A stretch of 64,000 nt of DNA from Calditrichota bacterium. GTDB lineage: Bacteria > Calditrichota > Calditrichia > RBG-13-44-9 > J042. The notes beneath the pieces are model-generated. The model was not told where the DNA came from. It did no database searches and saw only the letters and a list, made by a program, of their open reading frames with translations. The stretch covers positions 116,343-180,342 of the forward strand of contig JAADJD010000055.1 in the NCBI GenBank assembly GCA_013150955.1, read 5' to 3'. Position numbers and translations under genes: made by a program. Below, in pieces: positions 1 through 7,618 of this stretch; position 1 is the stretch's first letter, and each line of letters starts with the position of its first letter.

Positions 1-122
1 TCCCCACGATTGTGCCTCAAAAACCGCGAAAACAAATCATGCGTATGACCACAGTAAAAACGTCCCGTCTTCAAACTCCGGAGAATGTAGACCACGTACT
101 CCAATAGCTGCCTCCCCTAACT

Positions 123-150
123 AAAAAAGGCAGGGAGTCTTCCCTGCCTG
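123..150 (-). terminator. Rho-independent terminator of tRNA-Pro(CGG)
   Basis: On the minus strand a 9-bp perfect stem (AGGCAGGGA / TCCCTGCCT) with a 4-nt loop is followed by six T residues. It lies about 10 nt beyond the 3' end of the tRNA and ends that transcript. Confidence 0.85.
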
Positions 151-159
151 CTATCTAAG

Positions 160-234
160 TCGGGGCGGCCAGATTTGAACTGGCGACCTCTTGGTCCCGA
201 ACCAAGCGCGCTAACCAGACTGCGCTACGCCCCG
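160..234 (-). tRNA. tRNA-Pro, anticodon CGG
   Basis: A complete cloverleaf reads on the minus strand: acceptor CGGGGCG pairs with CGCCCCG, D arm GCGC/GCGC, anticodon stem CTTGG/CCAAG around the loop TTCGGGA (anticodon CGG), and T arm GCCAG/CTGGC. The first base is C and the discriminator is A, as usual for bacterial tRNA-Pro. CCA is not encoded. A strong terminator follows. Two decayed copies of the same leader-plus-tRNA unit lie just upstream. Confidence 0.95.
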
Positions 235-265
235 AATTTCCATCCTTTCAGCAACATTTACCAAA

Positions 266-333
266 GAGCCAGATTTAAACTGGCGACCTTGGCGCCATGC
301 GCCACGCAGCGAACCAGGCTGCGCTACGCCCCG
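266..333 (-). pseudogene. Decayed tandem copy of the tRNA-Pro gene
   Basis: The 5' half (CGGGGCG TA GCGCAG) and the T arm (GCCAG...CTGGC) match the intact tRNA-Pro, but the 3' acceptor strand (CTCTTTG) no longer pairs, one D-stem pair is lost and the anticodon arm has become a GC-rich palindrome without a normal 7-nt loop. The 33-nt leader upstream (334-366) repeats the leader of the intact gene (235-267) with about three differences, so the unit is a tandem duplicate of about 99 bp. It is unlikely to make a working tRNA. Confidence 0.75.
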
Positions 334-366
334 AATTCCTATCCTTTCAGCAACATTTACAAAAGA

Positions 367-412
367 TCCACATTTGAACGGGCATCCCTGGCTTCTCGCT
401 TCTACGCACCGC
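367..412 (-). pseudogene. Fragment of a third tRNA-Pro-like copy
   Basis: Directly upstream of the second leader copy is a degenerate T-arm-like stretch (GCCCGTTCAAATGTGG on the minus strand) joined to a partial GCG-TAG acceptor/D region. It sits where a third tandem unit would lie. Most of the anticodon arm is missing. It is a remnant only and would not be recognised without its neighbours. Confidence 0.45.
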
Positions 413-620
413 AAAAACTTTCTGTCTTCCCACTTCAGAAATTTCGTCAAAGCTCCTCGGTCTTAACGGATGCCCTGACCTGACTATTCATTCTCCCAAT
501 TTTGGCGGCAAAATTTAGAAAGATTTTCGAATCAATTCAAGCCTTTTAAAAATATGAATGATTCAATGGGGGAAACGAATAAAGCTCAAAGAGGTTCCTG
601 ATTCGGGTGCATCCAATCCA
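413..620. other. Intergenic, nothing recognised
   Basis: This stretch lies between the tRNA-Pro remnants and the end of purU. It is AT-rich with no coding signature, hairpin or repeat that can be supported. Both flanking transcripts run on the minus strand, so it should hold the tRNA promoter region and the purU 3' end. Confidence 0.4.
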
Positions 621-1505
621 TCAAGTAAATACAATGGTCTTATTCTCGTAAACCAATGTTTTGTGCTGTAAATGCCACCAGACGGCTCGTGCCAGAACAA
701 TCTTCTCCAGGTCTCGCCCTTTCCGAATGAAATCAGCAACCGTATCGGTGTGGCTAACCCGCACCACATCCTGCTCGATGATGGGCCCTTCATCCAGATC
801 GGCCGTCACATAGTGACTGGTGGCTCCAATGACCTTAACCCCTCGCTCATATGCCGAATGATACGGTCGCGCCCCCGGAAAAGCAGGCAAAAACGAATGA
901 TGAATGTTGATAATGCGATTGGGATACTGCTGGACAAACTCCGGGGTCAAAATCTGCATGTACCGAGCCAGCACAATAAAGTCAATGCGATATTCCTTCA
1001 ATAGCGCCAGCTCTTTAGCTTCCTGTTCCCTTTTATTTTCCGGGGTGATGGGAAAGTGGTAAAAATCAATCCCGAACTGCTCAGCCACCGGCTTCAAATC
1101 CAGATGGTTGCTAATAATCAAAGGGATGTCCACAACAAACTCTCCGGTTTGCCAGCGGGATAGAATATCATACAAACAGTGGGGAAGTTTCGACACGAAA
1201 ATAGCCATTCGGGATACTTCCCGGGAGAAATGAAGCGTCCATTTCATCTCAAACCTTCGGGCCAACAGGGTATCGAAATATTCACCGATCTTTTCCCGGG
1301 GAATCAAAAAATTTTCCAGTTCCCACTCGATGCGCATAAAGAAAATTTGCTTGATGGGATCCACATACTGGTCCAGATAAATAATGTTCCCCTGATTTTT
1401 TGTGATAAATTCGGTAACCGCAGCAATCAATCCCCTGCGGTCCGGGCAATGGATCAACAAAATAACGGAATCCCCATGCTGATTGCGTTGCTGTTCTCCA
1501 GCCAT
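621..1505 (-). CDS. purU: Formyltetrahydrofolate deformylase PurU
   Basis: This cytosolic enzyme hydrolyses 10-formyl-tetrahydrofolate to formate and tetrahydrofolate, balancing the one-carbon pool and supplying formate. The 294-residue length is typical. An N-terminal ACT domain (about 14-90) begins with ILLIHCPDRRGLIAAV. The C-terminal formyltransferase fold carries the catalytic motif IHHSFLP (201-207) and the DEGPII loop (238-243). It is monocistronic, with a lipoprotein gene on the same strand about 195 bp upstream. The ATG at 1505 is supported by family length and the position of the ACT domain; the ribosome-binding site is weak. Confidence 0.95.
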   Translation of the reverse strand: MAGEQQRNQHGDSVILLIHCPDRRGLIAAVTEFITKNQGNIIYLDQYVDPIKQIFFMRIEWELENFLIPREKIGEYFDTLLARRFEMKWTLHFSREVSRMAIFVSKLPHCLYDILSRWQTGEFVVDIPLIISNHLDLKPVAEQFGIDFYHFPITPENKREQEAKELALLKEYRIDFIVLARYMQILTPEFVQQYPNRIINIHHSFLPAFPGARPYHSAYERGVKVIGATSHYVTADLDEGPIIEQDVVRVSHTDTVADFIRKGRDLEKIVLARAVWWHLQHKTLVYENKTIVFT

Positions 1506-1700
1506 CTTTTCCGTTTCATTATTTGAATGCAGGTTAAAATGTCGGTAAAAATGGGGAATCCTTTATGCCGAAAATTGGGAGGTATGAAAATGAAATCATC
1601 ATTCCAAAAGAGTCAGGCTTATTAACATCCCAACACTGTGTATTTTCTGACGATCCAGAACCGGAGCGGAATCAGATTCCAGGAAGAATTCGATTTGCCT

Positions 1701-2579
1701 TTACTCCGGGATGGCCATACGGGTTAAAATCAGGGTTGAGGCGCTATCAAATGTTCCAATCTCATTCCCCTGATAATCCATCATAACCAATCCTTTGAGC
1801 AGAACATATCGCTTAACCAGCCCCAATTCTGTGTAATATTCAAAATAAACCACATCGGGATCCCATTGCCCATTCCGGTCATAATCCGTTAAAACCTGAA
1901 CTTTAATTGCCTCTATTTGATAATCTTCCAGAATGGTGACGCTTTCCTTCCCCACGATTTTCTTGTGAACTGGAAATGCATTGCCGTTTTTTGAACGATA
2001 CACCCACTCCACATCGATGAAAAGAGGATACATTAAAACGCGCAACGGTGGTTTCAGAACGACAATGCTATCGGCAGAGAAAGAGGTAAATGGTATTCCC
2101 CGACCGGCCATCTCGATATAAAATAACGCTTCTTTTGCATCCGAAAACAACCGATGGTTAAATCGCACCATGGGACCGGGTTTGAGTTTGGGTAAACCGA
2201 CACCGACAAAACCTTCTACATAAGCATATTGATAAAAACCATCATCCGCATTATTGTAATAACTCCGAATGATAACCTGATCATCCCGGATTGTTCGAAA
2301 TTCCTGAAATTCAAAAGCTTTCGCCTGATTGGGTAATGTTTTCGTTTTATGAATCACAACCCGCAATGTTTCCTCCATTGTAGCCGGCGTCAGCAAGGTA
2401 TCCGGCTGGACGTTGAAAAAGGCAGTTTCATACCGGTACTCCCAGAACATCCCAGAAAACAAGGGATACCGAAAAGTGGCAACTTCATAAGCCAGAGGGT
2501 CCTTTTGCCGCTCACAGCTTATAAAGATTACCGAAACAAAAAATAGAATGCCCAGGTAATACATCTTTTTTCCTTTCAT
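1701..2579 (-). CDS. Putative lipoprotein of unknown function
   Basis: The 292-residue protein starts with a short basic segment, a hydrophobic stretch and a lipobox-like FISC with Cys22, so it is probably lipid-anchored and exported. The rest is rich in beta-type sequence (tyrosine, valine and aromatic residues), ending in a conserved-looking DYQGNEIGTFD region. No family is recognised. It is transcribed divergently from the radical SAM gene, about 240 bp away, and no operon partner is visible. Export is reasonably supported by the N-terminus; function is not. Confidence 0.7.
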   Translation of the reverse strand: MKGKKMYYLGILFFVSVIFISCERQKDPLAYEVATFRYPLFSGMFWEYRYETAFFNVQPDTLLTPATMEETLRVVIHKTKTLPNQAKAFEFQEFRTIRDDQVIIRSYYNNADDGFYQYAYVEGFVGVGLPKLKPGPMVRFNHRLFSDAKEALFYIEMAGRGIPFTSFSADSIVVLKPPLRVLMYPLFIDVEWVYRSKNGNAFPVHKKIVGKESVTILEDYQIEAIKVQVLTDYDRNGQWDPDVVYFEYYTELGLVKRYVLLKGLVMMDYQGNEIGTFDSASTLILTRMAIPE

Positions 2580-2820
2580 ATCGCCTCCCGAAATTGAGGT
2601 TCAAACCGGAATGTTCGATATGTCTTTTCAATAAATCTTATCGGACGAATTTGAACACCAGCGCCTTTTCCGTTTTTCTCAAATTCGCACTCGTTTTCGA
2701 GTGTGAATTTATTGAAGGCACCAACAAAATAAAGAAAAAGAAAATGATTTCAAATTCTGAACAATTTTTTTGCATTTCCAACCAAATCCCGACTAAATTC
2801 ATTTAGAAAAAAATTACTTG

Positions 2821-4311
2821 ATGCAAATGAAAAAATTAAGAGCATTATGTATAAACCCCTGGATTTACGATTTCAGTGCTTACGACTATTTCAGTAAACC
2901 CATCGGATTATTATACGTGGCCGCGTACTTACGACAGCGCGGGGTGGAAATCGATTTTATTGATTGCCTGGACAAACATCACCCAGAATTACTGGCCAGG
3001 CAGGGACGCACCAGGCCCAAGCTTCGAAAATTTGGAACCGGTCCATTTCACCGGGAGATTATCCCCACCCCACCCATGCTGGCATTCATTCCTCGACGAT
3101 ATGCCCGCTATGGCCTTCCAGAAGATATCTTCCGGAAAGAACTAAAACGCCGTGCCCGTCCAGATGTGGTGCTGGTCACGTCGTTCATGACCTACTGGTA
3201 TCCCGGCCCTCAGCGTGTGGTCCAGCTGGTTCGGGAAGTCTTTCCAGGTGTTCCCGTTATTCTGGGCGGTATTTACGCCACCCTGATGCCCGACCACGCC
3301 CGTGAGGTGGTTCAACCGGACTACATAATCCAGGGGCCAGGAGAGATTCAGGTGGCTCAGCTGCTGGCCGATTGGTTTCATCTTCCCGAACTCAAAGAAA
3401 ACATTCCCCGGCACATCGATGAGTATCCCTACCCGGCGTTTGATCTGTATCGCAAGCTGGACTATCTTATCGTGATGACGTCCCGGGGATGCCCCTTCCG
3501 CTGTACATTCTGCGCCACCTACAAAATCGATGCGCAATTCTCCCAACGGCATCCAGAAAACGTTGTCGAGGAGATTTTGACACAGACCCGGCGTTTGCGG
3601 GTACGGGATGTGGCCTTTTATGACGACGCCCTGCTGATGCAACCCGAAAAACGCATCAAACCGATTCTGTGGGAATTGCTGCGCCAGCGACATCAATTGC
3701 GATTCCACACGCCAAATGGATTGCACGGCCGGTTTATTGATGAAGAAATGGCCTACCTGCTTTACGCCAATAATTTTCGCACCATCCGCATCAGTCTGGA
3801 ATCGGTTGCAAAGGAACGACGCCGGGATATTCACAACAAGATCACTCCCGGGGAAATGACCCGCGCCGTCTACAATCTGGTCAAAGCGGGTTATCAGCCC
3901 AAAGATATCGAAACCTACATTATCATGGGCCTGCCCACCCAATCGATCGATGAAGTGGTAGAAACCATGCTGTATGCCCATAGCCTGGGGGTCATTATTC
4001 GACTGGCGTCCTTTTCACCCATTCCGGGAACGGTGGATTATCAGCGCGCAATTGAACAGGGCTATTTTCCCGCCGATGCCGATCCGCTATTGACCAACAA
4101 GACCATCCTGCCCCTGTTTCGCACCCGGGAGGCTTACGAACGTTTTCACCGAATCAGTCAGCTAGCGCACATGCTGAACGAGGGGGCCAAGCGAGGCGTA
4201 TCCCTCTTTCATCCCTCAGATTTCCGAAAGGCGCTGAAACAAGCACTGGAAGATTTTGCCCGGGAACTGGAAGAAAATCCGGTCATGGAAGCAACCGGTG
4301 CCCGGGAATGA
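2821..4311 (+). CDS. B12-binding domain radical SAM protein
   Basis: The protein has about 496 residues with two recognisable parts. The N-terminal half looks like a cobalamin-binding Rossmann domain (SKPIGLLYVAAYLRQRG near 30, and VPVILGGIYATLMPDHA near 150). The C-terminal half is a radical SAM core with the CxxxCxxC cluster motif SRGCPFRCTFCA near residues 221-232. Such proteins do radical methylations, methylthiolations or rearrangements; the substrate cannot be read from sequence. A TTG at 2818 and ATGs at 2821 and 2827 compete as starts; ATG is preferred. No RiPP precursor or lipid-pathway partner lies next to it. Confidence 0.85.
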   Translation: MQMKKLRALCINPWIYDFSAYDYFSKPIGLLYVAAYLRQRGVEIDFIDCLDKHHPELLARQGRTRPKLRKFGTGPFHREIIPTPPMLAFIPRRYARYGLPEDIFRKELKRRARPDVVLVTSFMTYWYPGPQRVVQLVREVFPGVPVILGGIYATLMPDHAREVVQPDYIIQGPGEIQVAQLLADWFHLPELKENIPRHIDEYPYPAFDLYRKLDYLIVMTSRGCPFRCTFCATYKIDAQFSQRHPENVVEEILTQTRRLRVRDVAFYDDALLMQPEKRIKPILWELLRQRHQLRFHTPNGLHGRFIDEEMAYLLYANNFRTIRISLESVAKERRRDIHNKITPGEMTRAVYNLVKAGYQPKDIETYIIMGLPTQSIDEVVETMLYAHSLGVIIRLASFSPIPGTVDYQRAIEQGYFPADADPLLTNKTILPLFRTREAYERFHRISQLAHMLNEGAKRGVSLFHPSDFRKALKQALEDFARELEENPVMEATGARE

Positions 4312-4394
4312 CTCATCCCGGATGAGGCACTCACCGACGAATGAAGGGTAACCCCGGATTTTTCATTATCTTACGAATTACACGAATTCCAAAA

Positions 4395-4564
4395 AACCCA
4401 GATTATGCATTAGAACCACGAATGGCACGAATTAACACAAATAAAAACAATAAAATCCATTGGATTAGATCTGGATGAAAATATGTTTCGGAGTTTATTC
4501 GCGATTTTGTAGATATGGTTTGGTTTCATTCGTGTGATTCGCGGATCAATGCATCATTCGGGTT
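4395..4564 (+). repeat. Dispersed intergenic inverted-repeat element, copy A
   Basis: This 170-bp copy defines the family consensus. The left end reads AACCCAGATTATGCAT, then ACGAATGGCACGAATTAAC. The right end is the imperfect complement (CATTCGTGTGATTCGCGG...ATGCATCATTCGGGTT). The interior contains ATCTGGATGAAAATATGTT and GAGTTTATTCGCGATTTTGT, shared with the other copies. It sits between the convergent radical SAM and popT genes, and a stray half-copy (TTACGAATTACACGAATT) precedes it at 4370-4388. The rest of the 4312-4658 gap shows nothing else. Confidence 0.85.
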
Positions 4565-4658
4565 TATTATCCCAGAAAATGAAATTCCAGAAAACCTTTT
4601 CCTGTTCTACAAAACTTCCAATTGCTTGAATGAAATTGTGGGCTACCATCGGTCAGGA

Positions 4659-5483
4659 TCAATCACTCAGGCGCAGAGACAACCATCCTCCCAGAGCCAC
4701 CACTGCCAGACTGATGGCCCAATCCACCCAGCCAATGGGAAAACCCGGGAAAATGGCGTAGAGGGATGCGACAACCAGACCCAGAATAAAGTAGAATGTC
4801 TCCCGGGGGTAGGTTTTCAGCAATATTTCGATCATCCGGGCAAACGACCAGATTCCCGCCAGAATTCCCGTACCCAGAATGGCCAGCGGAAGAAATTCCA
4901 GATGTTTCACGGCACGGATCACCACCTCGTATTGTCCCAGCAGCACCAGCATAAACGAACCACTGATTCCCGGCACAATCATGGATCCGCCCGAAAGCAC
5001 CCCGGCAATCAGGAGCAAAATTACCGCTCCCGTAGATAACTGAAAAACAGCTCCAGTAACATTTCCCGATTGATGTTCCGCCGAATAGAGTGAAAATCCC
5101 ACAATGATACACATGCCCAGGAAAAAACTAACCCCCGATACCAGCGTCAGACGCATGTCGGTATGAGAACGGTAAATCGAAGGAATCGACCCTGCAATAA
5201 GGCCAATAAAAAACAGATAGGTATAATTCGGATAATGCGTCAATAAATAGTCCATGATCCAGGAAAAAATTAAAATGGCCAGAACGGCACCGGCTCCCAC
5301 TTTCGCCAGAAATTTCAGATATTCCATTCGGCGTTCGCGGTTGGTTACAATTTCTCCGATGGCCTCAATCAGGGGTTCGTAGATTCCCAGAACGACCGCC
5401 ATGGTACCGCCAGAAACACCGGGAATGATATTCGCAATTCCGATCAATCCGCCTTTAAACATCAATTTTAAATGATCTTTCAT
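4659..5483 (-). CDS. popT: DUF368 membrane protein, PopT-type polyprenyl-phosphate transporter
   Basis: This is a polytopic inner-membrane protein of about 274 residues and roughly eight membrane segments. It opens with the DUF368 signature GLIGIANIIPGVSGGTMAVV and has a repeated counterpart GGSMIVPGISGSFMLV near the middle. DUF368 proteins have been linked to recycling undecaprenyl phosphate across the membrane for cell-wall and glycan synthesis. The ATG at 5483 overlaps the pcm stop as ATGA, showing translational coupling; a GTG 9 bp further upstream is less likely. The upstream glycosyltransferase of the polyprenyl-phosphate type fits the same lipid-carrier theme. Confidence 0.85.
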   Translation of the reverse strand: MKDHLKLMFKGGLIGIANIIPGVSGGTMAVVLGIYEPLIEAIGEIVTNRERRMEYLKFLAKVGAGAVLAILIFSWIMDYLLTHYPNYTYLFFIGLIAGSIPSIYRSHTDMRLTLVSGVSFFLGMCIIVGFSLYSAEHQSGNVTGAVFQLSTGAVILLLIAGVLSGGSMIVPGISGSFMLVLLGQYEVVIRAVKHLEFLPLAILGTGILAGIWSFARMIEILLKTYPRETFYFILGLVVASLYAIFPGFPIGWVDWAISLAVVALGGWLSLRLSD

Positions 5484-6118
5484 AGCTGCCACCCTTTCCT
5501 GCCAATTAATGGTACAAATTTAAATGCCTCTAATTCAACTTCGGTAAATCCGCTGTCTGTTTTTTCGATGACCTTCAGGATTTGATGGTTTTCATCCCCC
5601 ACGGGAATAATCAGCCGCCCGCCCCTGTTCAGCTGCTGGATTAACGCGGGCGGTACGGCCGGAGAGCCCGCAGTGACCAGAATCCGATCATAGGGCGCAT
5701 GAGCAGCCCATCCCAGGCTGCCATCCCCAACGGTAATGGCCACCCGGTAGTATCCCAGACCCTCCAGAATGTGTCGGGCTTTGACGGCCAGTGCCTGGAT
5801 CCGTTCCACGGAAAAAACCCGATCGGCCAGTTCCGCCAGAATGGCCGTCTGGTACCCGCTACCCGTCCCCACTTCCAGCACCTTTTCATCGCCCTGCAGT
5901 TCCAGCATCTCGGTCATGATGGCCACCGTGGTGGGATGGGATATGGTCTGGCCATAACCAATCGGCAACGATTTTCCCGAATACGCCTGGCTGCGGATGG
6001 CGGGATCGACAAAAAGGTGTCGCGGAACTTTCCGAAACGCATCGATGACCCGCGGATCGCGGATGCCCGCACCAATGACCAGCTCTTTGACCATCTGTTC
6101 TCGCCAGCGTTCAAACAT
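5480..6118 (-). CDS. pcm: Protein-L-isoaspartate O-methyltransferase
   Basis: The enzyme methylates L-isoaspartyl residues in damaged proteins using S-adenosylmethionine, starting their repair. Family features are AFRKVPRHLFVD near the start, the GYGQTISHPTTVAIM substrate loop, the SAM motif VLEVGTGSGYQTAIL and the VTAGSPAVPPALIQQL strand. About 212 residues is normal. The ATG at 6118 lies 8 bp inside the end of the upstream glycosyltransferase gene (a TTG at 6124 is an alternative), and its stop overlaps popT. The three genes form one operon. Confidence 0.95.
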   Translation of the reverse strand: MFERWREQMVKELVIGAGIRDPRVIDAFRKVPRHLFVDPAIRSQAYSGKSLPIGYGQTISHPTTVAIMTEMLELQGDEKVLEVGTGSGYQTAILAELADRVFSVERIQALAVKARHILEGLGYYRVAITVGDGSLGWAAHAPYDRILVTAGSPAVPPALIQQLNRGGRLIIPVGDENHQILKVIEKTDSGFTEVELEAFKFVPLIGRKGWQL

Positions 6119-6857
6119 GCCCAAACCAACGTTGAAAACTTAACTTCGCAATTAAAAAAATAAAGTCCAGGGTGTCGGCAACATTGCGAATGGCGCTGGG
6201 TTGCCCCTGGTATACGGTGGGAATTTCCACAAACGCCATGGACACCTTTCGCCAGCCCAGGCGCAACGCCAGTTCGCTTTCCAGATGAAATCCATTCCGC
6301 TCCATTGGCAGTTGGTACAACACCTGTTTGCGGTACAGGCGAAAACCGCATTGGCTATCGCGGATCAACCGTCCCACCAGCAGAGAAATAATTAATGAAG
6401 TTAGCAAATTCGAAAGGATGCGATGAAACGGCATCACTCCCGGAATTCGTTTTCGATAGCCCAGAACCACATCGGCCCCACTCGATCGCAGCGCCCTGAC
6501 CATGGCCGGAATGTATTCCGGCGGATGTTGCAAATCGGCGTCCATGGTAATGATGGCCTCCACCTCCGGGCGACCGCTGAAGAAATGAAATCCCGTCTTT
6601 AACGCCCGCCCTTTGCCCAGATTTCGGGAATGGCGCAATTGATGGATCAGGAGTCCCGGAAACAAAATCGGTTGAACGGGTGGATTCGACCCGTCATCAA
6701 CAATTAAAATCTCCATTTTCCAGGGGTGAATGGTTTTCTGGATATGCTGCAATTTTTGTAACAGGACGGAGAAAAACCGGGTGGTATTAAATACCGGAAT
6801 AATCACGCCCAGCACCGGCTCCTGTTTCTGAAATGCCCCCTGTTGTTGATCGTTCAT
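6111..6857 (-). CDS. Family 2 glycosyltransferase, polyprenyl-phosphate sugar transferase type
   Basis: This GT-A fold transferase has a nucleotide-binding start VLGVIIPVFN, the aspartate motif EILIVDDGSN and the metal-binding IITMDADLQHPPEYI, characteristic of the DPM1/dolichol-phosphate mannosyltransferase-like branch. One hydrophobic segment (NLLTSLIISLLVGRLI) could touch the membrane. It probably loads a sugar onto a polyprenyl phosphate carrier. The ATG at 6857 is preferred: the longer frame to 6929 runs into the tail of the tRNA terminator and has no ribosome-binding site. It is the first gene of the GT2-pcm-popT operon. Confidence 0.85.
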   Translation of the reverse strand: MNDQQQGAFQKQEPVLGVIIPVFNTTRFFSVLLQKLQHIQKTIHPWKMEILIVDDGSNPPVQPILFPGLLIHQLRHSRNLGKGRALKTGFHFFSGRPEVEAIITMDADLQHPPEYIPAMVRALRSSGADVVLGYRKRIPGVMPFHRILSNLLTSLIISLLVGRLIRDSQCGFRLYRKQVLYQLPMERNGFHLESELALRLGWRKVSMAFVEIPTVYQGQPSAIRNVADTLDFIFLIAKLSFQRWFGHV

Positions 6858-6940
6858 CCGATTGTCCGTCCGTGCCTGCTTTTGTCCGTGGAACCCCACA
6901 TTTTCCGATGCACAGTCCCTCCCGCCCATCTAAAAATAAG

Positions 6941-6967
6941 AAAAAGGGGAATCTTTCGATTCCCCTT
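6941..6967 (-). terminator. Terminator of tRNA-Pro(GGG)
   Basis: Minus-strand hairpin GGGGAATC-GAAA-GATTCCCC followed by TTTTTC, ending just after the tRNA and before the glycosyltransferase start. It insulates the tRNA from the operon behind it. Confidence 0.85.
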
Positions 6968-6973
6968 TGCTTG

Positions 6974-7048
6974 TCGGAGCGACTGGATTCGAACCAGCGA
7001 CCCCCACCACCCCAAGGTGGTGCGCTATCCAGGCTGCGCCACGCTCCG
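6974..7048 (-). tRNA. tRNA-Pro, anticodon GGG
   Basis: The 75-nt cloverleaf reads on the minus strand: acceptor CGGAGCG/CGCTCCG, D arm GCGC, anticodon stem CCACC/GGTGG around TTGGGGT (anticodon GGG), T arm CTGGTTCGAATCCAG. First base C and discriminator A match tRNA-Pro. CCA is not encoded. With the CGG species at 160-234 it is the second proline tRNA in the window. Confidence 0.95.
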
Positions 7049-7209
7049 ACAAAATTCGCCTAAAATTTATAAAACCCAATTCCGAAAATCAAGACCTTTA
7101 ACAACTCCATCCGCTCCCTTTTTCGATCTTAATCGTTTAATTTTCAATGAATTACCCATTCCGTGTTCTTTATACCCCATCAACCCCTGAAAAAGTTTCC
7201 GATTTACCA

Positions 7210-7572
7210 TTAATCTTTCGGGGAAACATCTTTTTGCAACAGATCAAGGATTTCCTGGATTTCCAGTCGAATCTCTGCCAGCAGCGTTTTCAAACGGACA
7301 TCTTCTTTTCCGTCCTTTTGCTGCCGGAATTGCTGCAGCCGCTCGCGGATCTGTTCTTCGTTCAATTTTTCCTCCACGAAAAGTTTCTTGATGTAGAACA
7401 ACATTTCCAGATCTTTTTCCACATAATAGCGGTTGCCCCCGCGGTTCCGGATTGGCTGGATCTGGGGGAATTTCTTTTCCCAATTTTTCAAGATGTGATC
7501 GCTGATGCCCACCATGTCGCACACCTGCCGGATGGAATAATACAATTTTTTTCGCGGTTTCTGAATGCGCAT
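7210..7572 (-). CDS. MerR-type HTH regulator
   Basis: This small protein of about 120 residues has a MerR-like winged helix at its N-terminus: LYYSIRQVCDMVGISDHILKNWE, then a wing with NRGGNRYYVEKDLEML, and a C-terminal charged coiled coil. It resembles the short MerR proteins common in Bacteroidota-like genomes and has no visible effector or metal-binding domain. The ATG at 7572 follows AGGA at good spacing. A longer frame is open through the deacetylase stop, and ATGs at 7581 and 7617 are possible. Last gene of the M16-ald-deacetylase-merR run. Confidence 0.75.
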   Translation of the reverse strand: MRIQKPRKKLYYSIRQVCDMVGISDHILKNWEKKFPQIQPIRNRGGNRYYVEKDLEMLFYIKKLFVEEKLNEEQIRERLQQFRQQKDGKEDVRLKTLLAEIRLEIQEILDLLQKDVSPKD

Positions 7573-7618
7573 GGACACCATTCCTGTTTTAATTGAATGA
7601 ATATAAATATCCCGCATC

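Noticed and set aside
1565-1786. Open frame of 73 codons between purU and the lipoprotein gene
   Set aside because: It overlaps the 3' end of the lipoprotein gene, has no ribosome-binding site and no recognisable sequence.
4312-4326. CTCATC-CCG-GATGAG hairpin after the radical SAM gene as a terminator
   Set aside because: The palindrome is short and no T-tract follows on either strand.
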